From positions 9,300,001 through 9,364,000 of the forward strand of contig JACDQD010000004.1 of NCBI GenBank assembly GCA_019843655.1: a stretch of 64,000 bases of DNA, read 5' to 3'. The position numbers and the translations under genes are program-made. The DNA comes from Lethocerus indicus. Lineage: Eukaryota; Arthropoda; Insecta; Hemiptera; Belostomatidae. Below the pieces are notes generated by a model. That model was not told the DNA's origin and searched no databases. It saw nothing but the letters and a program-made list of their open reading frames with translations. Of the stretch, positions 27,901 to 40,252 are shown piece by piece (the first letter of the stretch is position 1; each line of letters opens with the position of its first letter).

Positions 27901-30900
27901 GCCCAGTTCTCAGGTCACCGGCGGGAAAGGGGTACAAAGGCGCCCGGTACTTATCGGAGAGTACTCCCACTCGTAGTTAGGAGAGTAGAAGGGCAAACTG
28001 GGGGGACCGTCGTCTCGGTACGAGACCCCGTTCGACGGCAATTCGAAATCCCGCTTATCAGGATCCCCAAGGTTTTATTTAAATAAGGGGACGGGGACTA
28101 ATGATTGAAAAAAATAACTAACCTGGCTTAACGAGACTGCTGTTGACTGGCTTCCTGTTCCAGCGAACTGGTCTGACGTGGAGTTACCCTTTAAGATGAG
28201 TCAACCGTGCAGATTTTACCGCGTGTAACGTCCCAGTAATTTACTAGTATTCTCCGATAATGCTAAATGGAAAAACAACGTAAAGATTATATTATTAATG
28301 GCTTGCATTAATAGATTGCAAAACGTAATACAATTTTCATTTAGTATATTAAACTATTGAATACAGCAGGTTTCGGAAATATCGCTTACGTTTAAGTAAT
28401 TTTCTTGTACAATCCTTCATTGATTTCTAAAACTGAGTGCGTGTTAAGCGTGATTAAACGGGTGGAGCTCTTTAAGCACAGTACACTTTTTTGTGTAAAT
28501 ATTTTTGTTGTTCTCAATGGTTTAAGTATATTGTAAGACATTATAAACAATGTTTACCCATCATTTAATAGTATAATATTCTAATAAAATGTTATTGTCA
28601 TTACGGAAATGGCGAAGACTGTAATGGCTCAAGACCCTTCCAATGCACAGATGAAAAATTAGTTAGTGCTTAAAAGACTGCTAAAGGAAGAAAACATATT
28701 AAATTCGTAATTAAAAAAGTCCACAGTGCATTCCCTAAAAGAAATAATAAGTCACTCTTGCGAGGCATTTAGCTTTTGACTATCGTTGTAGCATCCCAGT
28801 CATTTATACAGCAGGGTGCGTTAGCATCTCGTTTGTCGACGAACCATCCTGCACTGTTCTTTTACTTTTGGCAGAAGATTGCAGGAATATTTTGGCGGAA
28901 AAAATAAGTTCAAGAAAAGTTAAATATAAAATGCTCCCACTGATAAAGAAGTACCTTACCTCGCTGCGAACAAGTGAAGCGTGAGTTCTCGCGTGAATGT
29001 CTCGTTCGATCTCCAGAGTTGTATTAACGTCATTGATCGTTATATAATGTTTGTTCCATCGCTAGAAAATCACTGTCCAATTGAAACAAAAAAATTAACA
29101 CGCCACACCAGGAAGTCAGAAGATAATTATTATCTTGAGCAAAGTAGGTCTAACTGCTAAAACGTAGTTTGGGGCTAAAACGAAAAAAACGCTACGCGTC
29201 CAACGCTCTTTGGCGTTATCTTTTGAAGTTATTTTTTAGTATTCGGTTTCCTTAACGAAGCCGATATATATTCGACAAATGATACTCAATAAATTATTTT
29301 CTGAATCTTAAAAATAAGACGGCTCTGGTGACGGCTGGACAGCAACATACTGACAGAGAGCTACTGAAGATGGCGAAAGAAATTAAAGTGTGGACTAATT
29401 TATTTCCTCTTCATCGTGGAAGACGTGGAATTCTTGTGGATTCTTTCTTTTGGCTACGACCAGTTAATAGTTTGTGAATATTGGAGTTTCCTAGTAGTTC
29501 TTAGTTCATCAATATTGTCATTGTGAAAAGATCCAAATTATTAATTCGGAAAATATTTTTAAAATAGTAATAAATACAGTACACACGGCGCATAGCGGGG
29601 AAAACACAAATACACGCTGCCCAAACAAATATATATAATACACAATTTCACAACTATTATATTTTATTTTTTAACGACTGCAGATTGTAATGCGGTGTGC
29701 GCCTGTCGAGCCCAAAATTTTGTAATTAAACTAAACACTTTGGCCCCACTTTGCTGTCCCAGAATAATTTCCCAGTTGTACTTCATAACACCGGATAATA
29801 CAGCTGCACGACACAAATGCGTTATGAATGTTTACGTGCCCTTTAAATTTGAATCTCACTTCGATACAGCACTCCCTATTACTACCGCACGCTGTTACAA
29901 ATTATACGGATCGGTTATGTCCCCGTACGCAAATGAACAGTGTATGGGAAAAAAGGCATGTGGCCCGAATAATACAGGCGCTGTGTTTTCCTCGGTAATT
30001 TTCATTGCCGGCGTCAAAATATTAAACAACCGAACGTCAGCGTCTCGAACGAATTAATAAAACACCGACACCCTTAGTCGTGGTATTATTAGAGCCAAAT
30101 AAGAGTTTAATTCCGACGTCGATGTTTTTTAACTTATTTAAGGCTGACCACTTTCTGAATTTCTTCCAGTGAGCCACTCGAAGTAATTTTATTTGGAATA
30201 CTTTGTAAAAGTATATAGACGTAGCCGCACATGCTCTGGATGTTGTGTACATTTCACACCGAAAAATCAAATGTCGAACATTTGAAGAGTTGAATTCGCA
30301 CAAAAACCATATTGAAGATATAAATCTAATAGGTAGGCTTAAAAATAAAATATAATACCTTTTCATTAGAAAAGAAAAAATGAAACCATTAAATAGAATC
30401 TCCCTTCGGTTGTGCCCTGGTGACAGTTCTCGTACTATAATATGAAAGCCGGTGAATACTATTTTTCTGGAACTGATTGTTTCCCTTAATCGCGATTTTA
30501 TCTTCATTTGACTAGAAAGAGAAAGAGTCAGCTAACAGTTCCTGGATCTGTCGATTACGACGGATGACGTGTATTAGTAATGACTCTACTCAAACGACAG
30601 ATAGGGCTGGCAAAGCATGTTCCGGAGTATTATCATGGAGGCAATTGGAAAAACCATGGAAAATATAATTCGCGAATCTTCCTGACCGAAACTTTAATGC
30701 ATAGATAAAACAGCTTGTAGAAGGATTTCACTATCAAAAACACTTGTCCATAATTTCTTTTGAGAACCAAACATTTTTTCAACGAATTCACTGTATGATT
30801 TTCCATCATACGAAGAATTAGCAGTATTTTCTAAGATACTGCCAAGTAAAAAAAAATTCCGACAAATTCAAGGATAGTATGTACTAAGGACCTAATCAGT

Positions 30901-33900
30901 ACTGTACACGGCGCTCCTAATATAAACAGCTTTTTTCTGACCGATAGTTCAATTTTATAAATTTGGAGACTTACTCTTCTCAACGATCAAACAGAAAGGC
31001 CAACAACAAAAGACAATTGAACGGAAGTTCCACGCAGCATGTACGAATTACTTCAAGGACTGGAAAAACGGCGATCTCATGTAATTTACCTCGTGTTTTT
31101 CAACGGTTTTCGCGACTCCCCGACTCAGCCGAGCCGGGTTATGAAAAACAACCCGATAAATCACGTACATTATGAGTATAACAATCGGCCGAGAAAAGTA
31201 CCTGCTGTTGGCGAAAAATAAAAATAATAAACTATAGCCGCAGGGTCGCCCTCTTTCATTCTTGCGCAATTCCGATCCTAATTTCCAGAATAACTGAGCC
31301 AAAGGCCAATATTTTATGTTGATATATTCCAACAATTATATTTTTGTGTAAGTTGTAACATTTAACATTATAAAATTTAATATTTTGTGTTAATTATATT
31401 ATGTAATTTACGATTGAGTACAGTATGTTTCCAATAGTAAGTACATTTTATCTACTAAATTTATAATTGATTGTTGAATTTTTTAATTTTTTGTCTCACA
31501 TTAATTTTTAATTAATTAAATTTAAAAAATATTATTATTATATGTATTTGGTGTTTGAAGGAATACAATTGAAAAAACAAGGTTAGTTTTTTGTAATAAC
31601 CTCTTTAATTTTAATATATACGCAACACTCTTCAATTAACTCCATATATACGGAACTTATATCCTATCTAAAAATAGTCGCAGAATGTACAAATTCTAAA
31701 GCGAAATATCGTTTGGAGTTCCATTTCGTATCATCGCTAATATTTTTTTAAGAAGATTAATTTTGGACATCAACAGATACGCAGCGTTCTATATGCAAAA
31801 ATTCAATATGCACCCAGATAAAACTTTCGACAAGCACAGGCGCGTTTGATGAACTTCAAAACGTGCTTATCTCTCTAAAAACTCGAATGCTCAGCCTCCA
31901 AGAAAGTAAGCAGGCAAAACTCTAAGTAAGACAATTGTTCCTTGCATAGACCGAATTATATACTCACCAAAATATTTCCTTGTTTGGCGTAAAATCTTTG
32001 TTTAATCCATCGTTTACACTTCAATTTATTATCGTTTCAATTTTAAACAATAAAGACTGCGCTTTTAAAGCAGATTTACCATAATATCACGGAATTAAAC
32101 AAAAAAGAACAGTATATGTAACAATGCAACAAGAACAGATTAAATACTCATCATAAAACAATAACATTACATTTACACTGGTAAGCTTTCTTTCTTAACT
32201 TCGAGTTGATGAAATATACCGCCATACGGATCCCTGATCAAAAATAAACTGCATTTGCTAATAACGTGCCACTAATAATACAAATATATATACCCATAAC
32301 AAAAACAGAATAAACATTTATTTTTCACTTATGTGTTTAATATACGATAGATGTTTGATGGGACCTCATAGTTTGATGCCATATGTCCGGAATAATAGCT
32401 GGGCATTTGTAAGATTGTTATTGGGTGATATAATAAAGAAGGAGAGTCACATTCTACATAAAAAGTAAATCAAATTTAACAATTAAATTCAATCTTTTCC
32501 TCAATCAGCTGCAAAAAGAGAGTACAGAAAATCCCTTTCAGCACTTCTGAATGCATCTGATTGAGGTTTTAATATCATGAAACTGTTATTTATATTGCAA
32601 CTTCGAAAATAATTTATTCAGTTAGCTGATTCCATCCAACAGCTCATCCTGCAGCCTAATTGTTAATGGGCTGATTATCCAGTCCTTGAACAAACTCGTC
32701 TGAATTTGCTCTCAGCAGAGAAAAATAACTGAACCATACCTTATTAAATTACTATTAAACAACAATAAAATGTTTAATGTAAATAATAAGTATGCTGTTG
32801 AGGAAAAGTTGAAGCAGCCATTGATGAAAAATTACCTGCAGCCAATAATTGTATACTCCAAAATAAAACAATCAGCATAGCTAACTGAATGTACATATTA
32901 TTATCGGTTTTTTAAACTGAGTTCAAAATTATGAATATTATAAGTGACTGTTAAATAATTTGTAATTGATCCTGGGAATTTTGAAAATTTATAACAAGGG
33001 TCATGCCACAAATGTGCAAACAATTAATTGAAAGACAAGGCCCAATGACATAATAACACTCACGATTCCGAGAAGGAACTAATTTTGAAATGAACAATTA
33101 TATTATCAAAGGTCTGAATGAACATTTGCTCAAGGCTATCCAATTCCACAGATGGACATCCATGCGACTGCAGTTCAAGAAAAATAACCAATCAGACCCA
33201 CAATATGAATAATTGCTCACAACAAAATAGAATTTACATAAATAATTGGAAATACCATTTCCACACATCTCACTAAAAAATATTAAGAAATCTTTATATT
33301 TTAAATATAGATATTTTAAATCAGGTTGTGTGTAATGAGTGAAATTAAGCAATAAACAATAACTTTAAAATTTCAAATAACAAATAATATTTAAATGTTT
33401 CACATATAAAATATTGTAAACAAAAATGTTTACTCATTTTAAACTAAAAATAATCTTTTATGTGATGTTCATACTGCAATACTAAAAAAACAGTTGACAA
33501 TTTAAAATGTTAATGACCTACGGCAATAATTATCCTGTATGAACAGATGGACAACCACTATTACCAACAATTAAAAAATAAAGTACGTAAATTAATTGCA
33601 ATCATTGGAACTATACTCTCTCTAGAGGTACAATACTTGATAAAAGATTAACACAGAATTTAAGAAAAGGGCAATGCAGCAAAGGTAAAATAAACTTTAT
33701 GCAACAATGGCTTACAGAACAGATTTAGTAATTAAAATTAAGGTGGAACAGAATAAAAACCAACTTCTTGAATGGTTTCATAAACTCAGTTTTATTAATT
33801 TCAATAAAACTACAAATCTGATAATAAACACTATGATAAATACCATTTACTACTAAGAAAACCACTTATTATAATAACATATAATCAATTTGAAGGCTTT

Positions 33901-34265
33901 TCCAATACCTACAATTAAGAATAATGACTTAACAAGCTTTAATCATAAATCACCTTCAGATTAACTATCACCTTATACTTAACATGGTGCATTTCCTACA
34001 TCATAAATATTACAATGAAAAAAGTATTCTCAAATATAACCCACCTGAATATGACTTCTAAAGTGTTTCCACAATATAAATTAACATATAATAAATTAGG
34101 CCATTATTTCATTTTTGCTTAATATAAACTACAGAAGGCCACTTGACATAAAAAACCTTTCACTCCTTACTGATCTGAGACAAAAGTGTGTAATAAGAGT
34201 AAGATAACTTCAGAATCTACAACAAGCAATAACAATAAATTAGATTTTTCAAACTGATAAATAAA
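24961..34265. other. 9.3 kb without an assignable gene
   Basis: I found no gene I can name. Landmarks are an untranslated-leader-like stretch at 26880-27113 ending in a good donor (CTGGA|GTAAGT, plus strand), a CpG-rich island at 27.8-28.25 kb with exon-like frames on both strands, and a short ATG frame at 29370-29477. There are also overlapping unexplained frames at 29695-30057 (+) and 30037-30507 (-), and exon-like minus frames at 32.19-32.75 kb. None can be joined into a convincing model. Confidence 0.5.
27910..28074 (-). other. exon-like open frame, unidentified
   Basis: A 54-codon frame ends in TGA and reads like real protein near its end (GPPSLPFYSPNYEWEYSPIS). It lies in a CpG-rich island inside AT-rich DNA. 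No start codon or clear acceptor is present, and I do not recognise the family. The opposite strand is also open, so the coding strand is uncertain. Confidence 0.25.
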
Positions 34266-36074
34266 TCATTCCCAAATGAAATATAAGTCCCTGACATCAA
34301 CAATGGTGTTCAAATTGACTTTCAAGAGTTTCAGAGCATTCATAGATATTTCTTTGTTAGATTGTAGTTGGATCATACGAACTGAATTTCTGAAATTGCT
34401 GTCTCTCTCATACCAATTTGTGCAATACACTGCAAAACCTACATCCTCATTCTGAAAATAAAAATAAACAGTCTAAATATTATTGATATATAATAAGTTC
34501 AATAACTTTATGGGCATATTAAGTTTTATATAATTTATTTAGTTTCATTATTCAATTATTGGTGCAACTGTTTTAATATAATTATCCTTTTGGACAATTA
34601 CAATTATCCATTTGGAGTGAAGTACAATTTAAAATCAATCAGGTTAAGAAGATTTCAGGCTTACAGCTTGTTGCAGCTCATTGCTGATCCAACAATAAGG
34701 AGCAAATTGAATGAATGTTGTTACAAAGTACATTGCAGCTTTTGCTCCATCCACAAAATATAGAAATGTGTCCGATTCAGTATCAACCTGGGATCAAATT
34801 AAAGATGAAAAAAACAGTAACATTTATTACAGTGAACTTCATAGCAAAACTGAGTTTCCAAAATGTTTAATCCAATTTTTATGTCAGGCTGACGTAAATT
34901 ATAAGACAATGTTACATAAAGTTTGCAATCAAGTAGCCATTCTCATTACGATATTATTAACAATTCACACTATTATTTTCTGCTCAATACTTACATAAGT
35001 TAATCTGTAAATGACAAAACTGAAAGTTGTTACACTGACAAGTAGCTGCAACAACAAAAGGGGGCTTACCATATCTCTCAAACTATTGCACATTCTAAAG
35101 AAAAAAAGATATAATTGGACATGACTGTAATAAAATATTTCTTATCAAAATGTGTATGTTATATGTGTGTGTGTGTATGTATGAACTTACTTCAAAACTA
35201 TTGTGTGATCCTCAATGAATGATTTAATAGGTATGCCTTGTAAATCTGATTCAGAAATGTTCTGTTCTATACTATTTGTATCAATTGGTAATATTGACTT
35301 CTGTATCAGCAAAAGTTGAGTGCAAAGGAGATACCCAACAGAACAGAAGAATATATCAACAGCAGGCAACAATACAGCGATTGTTATACATTCAATGAAC
35401 TCATAAACATATATAATTTCATACGCTGGTGTTTCACTTATGTCAAAAGGGTATACTGTAGGTAGAATTTTATTCACTGTATCACTTTTGTTCCAACCAA
35501 AAAATGACTGTAAAATTGGAAACCCTGCATAAAGTAGGCATGTACACCAAGTTGCAAAATAATAAAGTTTATTCATCTTCCTGATGTTCTCAACTCTTAG
35601 TTCCAATATCTCCACTGAAACTCGGGGTCTGATCTTACAATTGTAGAACTCTCCAAACTTCATCATCACTGAGCCCAGAGTGTCACGTTTTATCGTGAAA
35701 TACATTATCTTGATAACACACTGTAACTGCTGTATCCAGTTACAGATGTTGTATGTATATATATAGAAATCTGCAGATGCCCACAACGAACTATAAGTGA
35801 GGAATATCACTGAAGAAATGGCAAAAGTAAGGAAAAAATAGAATACCAGAACTCTGCCCTTGTGCCATTTTTTCGGTCTTCTCATCACTACATTCAGATT
35901 ACTGAAATTCAGAATATCATAATATATTTCCCCCAGGCTGTCTAATCGGTCCATTATGACCAAAAATACTGGAGGAGTGCAGCGGCGCGAATGTACTTTT
36001 TTCCAGTTGTGTCTGAATTTATTATTACTCTCCATGTCACACATTATTCTGTATGATAGGTTCCCTCTCTCCAT
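34266..36074 (-). CDS. odorant receptor (7tm_6 family)
   Basis: Exons 35191-36074, 34995-35094, 34665-34787 and 34266-34451 join in phase to about 430 aa, the usual length for insect odorant receptors. The large first exon holds several hydrophobic segments (for example VLVFYFFLTFAISSVIFLTY and ECITIAVLLPAVDIFFCSVG). The later exons carry the conserved C-terminal part, including LLLLQLLVSV, the FAPYCWISNELQ box and MNALKLLKVNLNTIV. Such proteins form heteromeric ligand-gated cation channels with Orco in antennal neurons. I used the first ATG after an in-frame stop (MERGNLSYRIM). The tail RDLYFIWE is unusual, because relatives generally end with a SYSYFxLL-type motif; an alternative last exon further downstream cannot be excluded. 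It lies 428 bp downstream of Ku80 on the same strand. Confidence 0.9.
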
Positions 36075-36502
36075 GGCCCAACACACTATAATTTGAGTAA
36101 CAGCTCATGTAAATGTTTGCCTGTTAAAAAACACATTTTCCCAAAACGTAAGTGTAATTTTGGAATCCGAATTAAAATTGTAGAACCCCAATTTAAATGA
36201 AAAAGACTCTCTAATAAATAAGAAAAGAAACATATAATATGAATCAATGTGGACTAAATGTTTAATAAAATTACTTCTATGATACAATCCAGTTTTCATG
36301 TACTTAATAAAATATATAAGCAAATGTGAACATTTGTCATGAAAATAAATGTTTGGGAAATGAATTTATTAGTTCAAATGAACTTATAAATACAAGAATA
36401 TTAGTACAGCATAAATGACAAGAGAAAATGTAAAAATACAACACTATACTATATATCACAATGCATGAAATTTCTTCTGATAACAATTCTACGACACAGA
36501 AT
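36075..36502. other. spacer between odorant receptor and Ku80
   Basis: Short AT-rich spacer. A minus-strand AATAAA at 36365-36370, 133 bp past the Ku80 stop, is a plausible poly(A) signal. Confidence 0.5.
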
Positions 36503-38203
36503 TCATGGTGTAAATTCATTTTGTTTTAACAAATCGTTCATGAGCTCATCTTCCTCCTTTTCAGTTAACCTGACATCATCATATAATTCATAATCATTAT
36601 CCATATTTCTATTAGTTCTCTTATGTTTAATTATTGGCTGAGGTTTGGGCTTAATTGGAAATAGCACATTTAGACGAAGCAGAGCAGCCTCTGACTGATC
36701 TGTCAGTCCAGGTACAGGTTCCAGGATTTCTTTCACAAATGTTGGTATATCCTTCAATCCTTCATCCTCTTTATATTCCTCTAATTCATCAGTAATCCAA
36801 CTCATGGCTAATAAGTGGCAATAATTCTGGAAAGAGGGGTTGGGCATCAACACTCCTCTGTCTTTTTCATAAAGATCAGTTGGCAACAGTTTTGAATCTA
36901 TAAATTCATCTACAGCAGATAGTCGCTCTTGGTCATTGGTCGGGAACTGCTTAGTGACAGTAGGAATCTGTCGAACCCACTCGGCAGTTGGCAACTTAAG
37001 AAAATATAAGTGCTTTCCTAATTCATCGGAAACTGGCACAAGTGCCCCAATATTTATCTTACCATTCTTTGTTAACACCCTCTTAGCTATTGCCACCCTT
37101 TCAGACTGGATTAGAGCATCTACAAACGCAGACAGAGTGGCTACTGAGCTCTTATCATTTGCCTTTGGCTGTACAACATAAATGTCCGTACCGACATACA
37201 TCAAAGGAGTCACATTTTTCCGTTTTGTACATGCTATCAGTGTAAACATTGCATTGCTTGTTTTTCTCTTCATAGCTTCCAGATCAGCATAACTTAAAGG
37301 CACTTCAGTAGCACCATAATATGCAGTTTTGGCCTCATCAGTCACCATTGAATAGTTGATCCCAGGTGCCAATGCAGAAGATCGATTGTCTGATGGCCAT
37401 TCCTTAATATTTGCAAGTTCTGGGTCAAAGCTAGCCTCTTTCCATTCTGCTGCTACTTTCTGTTCACGATTCAACTTGATCCAACATACTGGGATTTTTA
37501 TTTCACTGCCAATCTCCAAAAGCACTGGCAATTTTCGGGGAGATATCCTCTTCTGGATATAGAGTTTTAACTCTTCTTCGGCCTCTTGGAAAGTCATGCT
37601 TGTCCCTGAATTTAAACCATGGATCAATTGCTGCAGAAGATTCATATTTTCAATTTCATCAACACTCTTCTCTTTCCTACAACTGGCACCAATCGCAAGC
37701 AATTTAACATCATAATCATTAATTACATTGACGAGAGTCTCCAAGTTGTCTTCAGTGAAATCAATTTTAGAGGAAAAGTTAGAAAGAAGTACAATTTGTT
37801 TGTATTTGAACTTCCTCCCTTCGGTTGACGTTTTTAAACTATCAAGAGCCACAATCAATGCCTCAGTCCACTTGGATTGTGTTACAGATGACTGCTTCAA
37901 AATCCTAATCTTGTCTAAATCATCCCATGTAGCTACACATAATCTTGATAACACACAAATATTTTGATAATTCTTACTGTTATCAGCCAAGCTGTTATCT
38001 GTTTCATCGGAGCCAAAAATTATTATGCTAATTTCATCATGATCCCCAGAAAATATTTGCCTCAGTACAATTCTAGATGCACAAGCAATGGCCTTATCAA
38101 AGAAAGATTTTCCATCTTCTTCACTTTCATGTCCCATTAATTCACTCACATCTAACAAAATAGAAGTTGCTATCTTCCCAGTAGCTCTCTTAGAAGATGC
38201 CAT
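36503..38203 (-). CDS. XRCC5: Ku80 subunit of the Ku DNA end-binding heterodimer
   Basis: One uninterrupted 566-codon frame. Order of parts: N-terminal von Willebrand A-like domain (TGKIATSILLDVSELM), the Ku beta-barrel core (for example the ATLSAFVDALIQSERVAIAK and NIGALVPVSDELGKHLYFLK stretches), then the C-terminal arm. Ku70/Ku80 encircles broken DNA ends in the nucleus and starts non-homologous end joining; it also acts at telomeres. The core matches Ku80 better than Ku70, and no Ku70-type SAP domain is present. At 566 aa it is far shorter than human Ku80 (732), lacking room for the helical C-terminal domain, but it still ends in an acidic EEDELMNDLL segment. TTTTTTTAG directly before ATCATG suggests a 5'-UTR intron, so the gene need not be a retrocopy. 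Confidence 0.9.
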   Translation of the reverse strand: MASSKRATGKIATSILLDVSELMGHESEEDGKSFFDKAIACASRIVLRQIFSGDHDEISIIIFGSDETDNSLADNSKNYQNICVLSRLCVATWDDLDKIRILKQSSVTQSKWTEALIVALDSLKTSTEGRKFKYKQIVLLSNFSSKIDFTEDNLETLVNVINDYDVKLLAIGASCRKEKSVDEIENMNLLQQLIHGLNSGTSMTFQEAEEELKLYIQKRISPRKLPVLLEIGSEIKIPVCWIKLNREQKVAAEWKEASFDPELANIKEWPSDNRSSALAPGINYSMVTDEAKTAYYGATEVPLSYADLEAMKRKTSNAMFTLIACTKRKNVTPLMYVGTDIYVVQPKANDKSSVATLSAFVDALIQSERVAIAKRVLTKNGKINIGALVPVSDELGKHLYFLKLPTAEWVRQIPTVTKQFPTNDQERLSAVDEFIDSKLLPTDLYEKDRGVLMPNPSFQNYCHLLAMSWITDELEEYKEDEGLKDIPTFVKEILEPVPGLTDQSEAALLRLNVLFPIKPKPQPIIKHKRTNRNMDNDYELYDDVRLTEKEEDELMNDLLKQNEFTP

Positions 38204-39896
38204 GATCTAAAAAAAGTTAAACAGCTTGTAATTATTACGTGTTAATTGGAACTTACTGATGTTATTTCATTTTTTCACTGGCATCGTACCCAATACTTCA
38301 AATATTACAAAATAATTGAAAAAATACTTTAAGATTACAGTGATTTACAGTTTCAAAAGTGTTATTACCACTAGTATAGGTAGTATTTAAAACAACAAAT
38401 AATGTACTTTAGAAGTACTGAATACACTGTGTCAAATACATATTATTGTATTCAAGGTCTGTGGATATAGTACAGATGATTTGTTCATTCTGTTTTATAT
38501 CCCTGGAACAGTTAATTTTCTAATGGATCACACTTATTTTTATTTCATATAATACAACCTGGACTTCTAACAGTTTTCACCCCTCCCGCAGCAGATTTCA
38601 ACTTGCTAAACCAGTTTTGATGCAGTAATAAAATGAGTAGTATATTCCAGCAACTAAGATAAAAAAAAGTTTATTAAATTTATCACTTTTCTCCGTTGCT
38701 GTGGCTTTCTTCTGCGCTCCAAAACATCGACTTGATTAAACAGGTTATCCCGATCAGATTAAGGGTAACGCTGGTTAACAGTTACACATGAGAACAAAAT
38801 ATTCCGAACTAATTTGTAATTTTTGAAAATGTCACTTCTGATTTAAAGAAAGAAAACGTATTTAATCGTATTTATTTCATCAATAATTTAGTATCATTAT
38901 CGTTTTTAAGTACAAAATGTATAAGGCCGCATTATCGAAATGTGAGGAAATTACATTTAAACCGGTACTGAAGCGTTGAAGCGGTCCAAATAAATGCCAA
39001 CGAATGTTATCTTTAATAATTTGTCGTAACTTCTTTTAAAATTCATGATTTGGACGCATTTCAGAAGTTTTCAGCTTAAATAAAAACGTACGCATTTAAA
39101 ACGGCAGTCACTTTAATCCAGCATTTATATTATGCCCATTTATCTTAAATGTCAACTGCGTTTCTATTTTCATAAGTGTAGTGGCCACATCTTTCATAAA
39201 ATATAACGCTTCAAAAACTAAACTATTCTATTTTAATTCTTGTATTAATCCCCATATTCTAGGTTAGTACAGCAGCAGCAGCAGCAGCAGTGCTAGCTAT
39301 AGACCTAAGAAATTCCCCAGAGATAGCTTGAAGAAATTCCTGTGTAGAATTTCTACAATACCAACCACTAATGTATAAGGGAAGAGACTGTATTCTAGTG
39401 TTCAAAGTTAAAGCCTACACTAATTTTACTAGACTCATTTGACCAGGGCATATAATTCAGTGATTAGCTTGAACAGCTATTCAAAATGACCTAATTTAAA
39501 AACGTTAGCACTTCCAGAAATGCATGATGAGACAAATAGATAATTTTTATTTCCTACATACGTCTCAACCTTTTCAAAATTGTATACCCACTTCTCACTG
39601 CAATGACACTTGCATCCAAACTATGCTTGAATATCATTTATAATTTCAGTTGTAACACAATCTTCCAATTAAATCATGTCATCAGTGATATTTTATCATA
39701 ACAATAGTGCCACATCATATCACATTTCTTTTAATTAGCTGAGATAAAATAACTAGATAATAATCTATGACTGGGAAATAATATTTTAATGACAGGGCAG
39801 GAAATATACACAAAATAATATACAAAATAAAAAATAACTTTATTAATATATAATTTAATGTACAACAGACCGACAAAATGTAAATGTTTTTTTGTA
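38204..39896. other. intergenic between PAN2 3' end and Ku80 5' end
   Basis: Contains a (CAG)7 repeat and, near 38690-38770, a GC-richer patch that may be the Ku80 promoter. A minus-strand AATAAA at 39839-39844 lies about 55 bp past the PAN2 stop. No gene seen. Confidence 0.5.
39270..39290. repeat. (CAG)7 trinucleotide repeat
   Basis: Seven perfect CAG units, non-coding. Confidence 0.9.
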
Positions 39897-40211
39897 TTAT
39901 GAGTTTTCATCTTCTCCTGGCACTTTCCAATGTATCGATTTTCCAACTCTGTACATTTCTTCAAGGACTGCTTTGAGGCTCCCACTTGCCTCAATTTCAA
40001 GGTACTTCTTGTACAGTTGTAGAGCTGTTCTTGCATCCTCAACTGAGTCATGAGTTTCTGACTGAATTTTAATACCTAGGACATACCACTTATGATTATA
40101 AAAATCCAGGTAATTACCTAACTAGTCATGTGGTGCAGGATGAACTAGGATAAAATTGACCTAAAGATAAAATTTATTTTGGTTTAAGAGTATTTATAAG
40201 AATAATAATGG

Positions 40212-40252
<41 letters not shown>

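Noticed and set aside
29695..30057. 120-codon plus frame
   Set aside because: Protein-like in length but not recognised, without neighbouring exons or clear context; kept only as a landmark.
30037..30507. 156-codon minus frame, the longest unexplained one
   Set aside because: Its composition fits AT-rich random sequence and I see no domain, so I do not call it a gene without transcript or conservation evidence.
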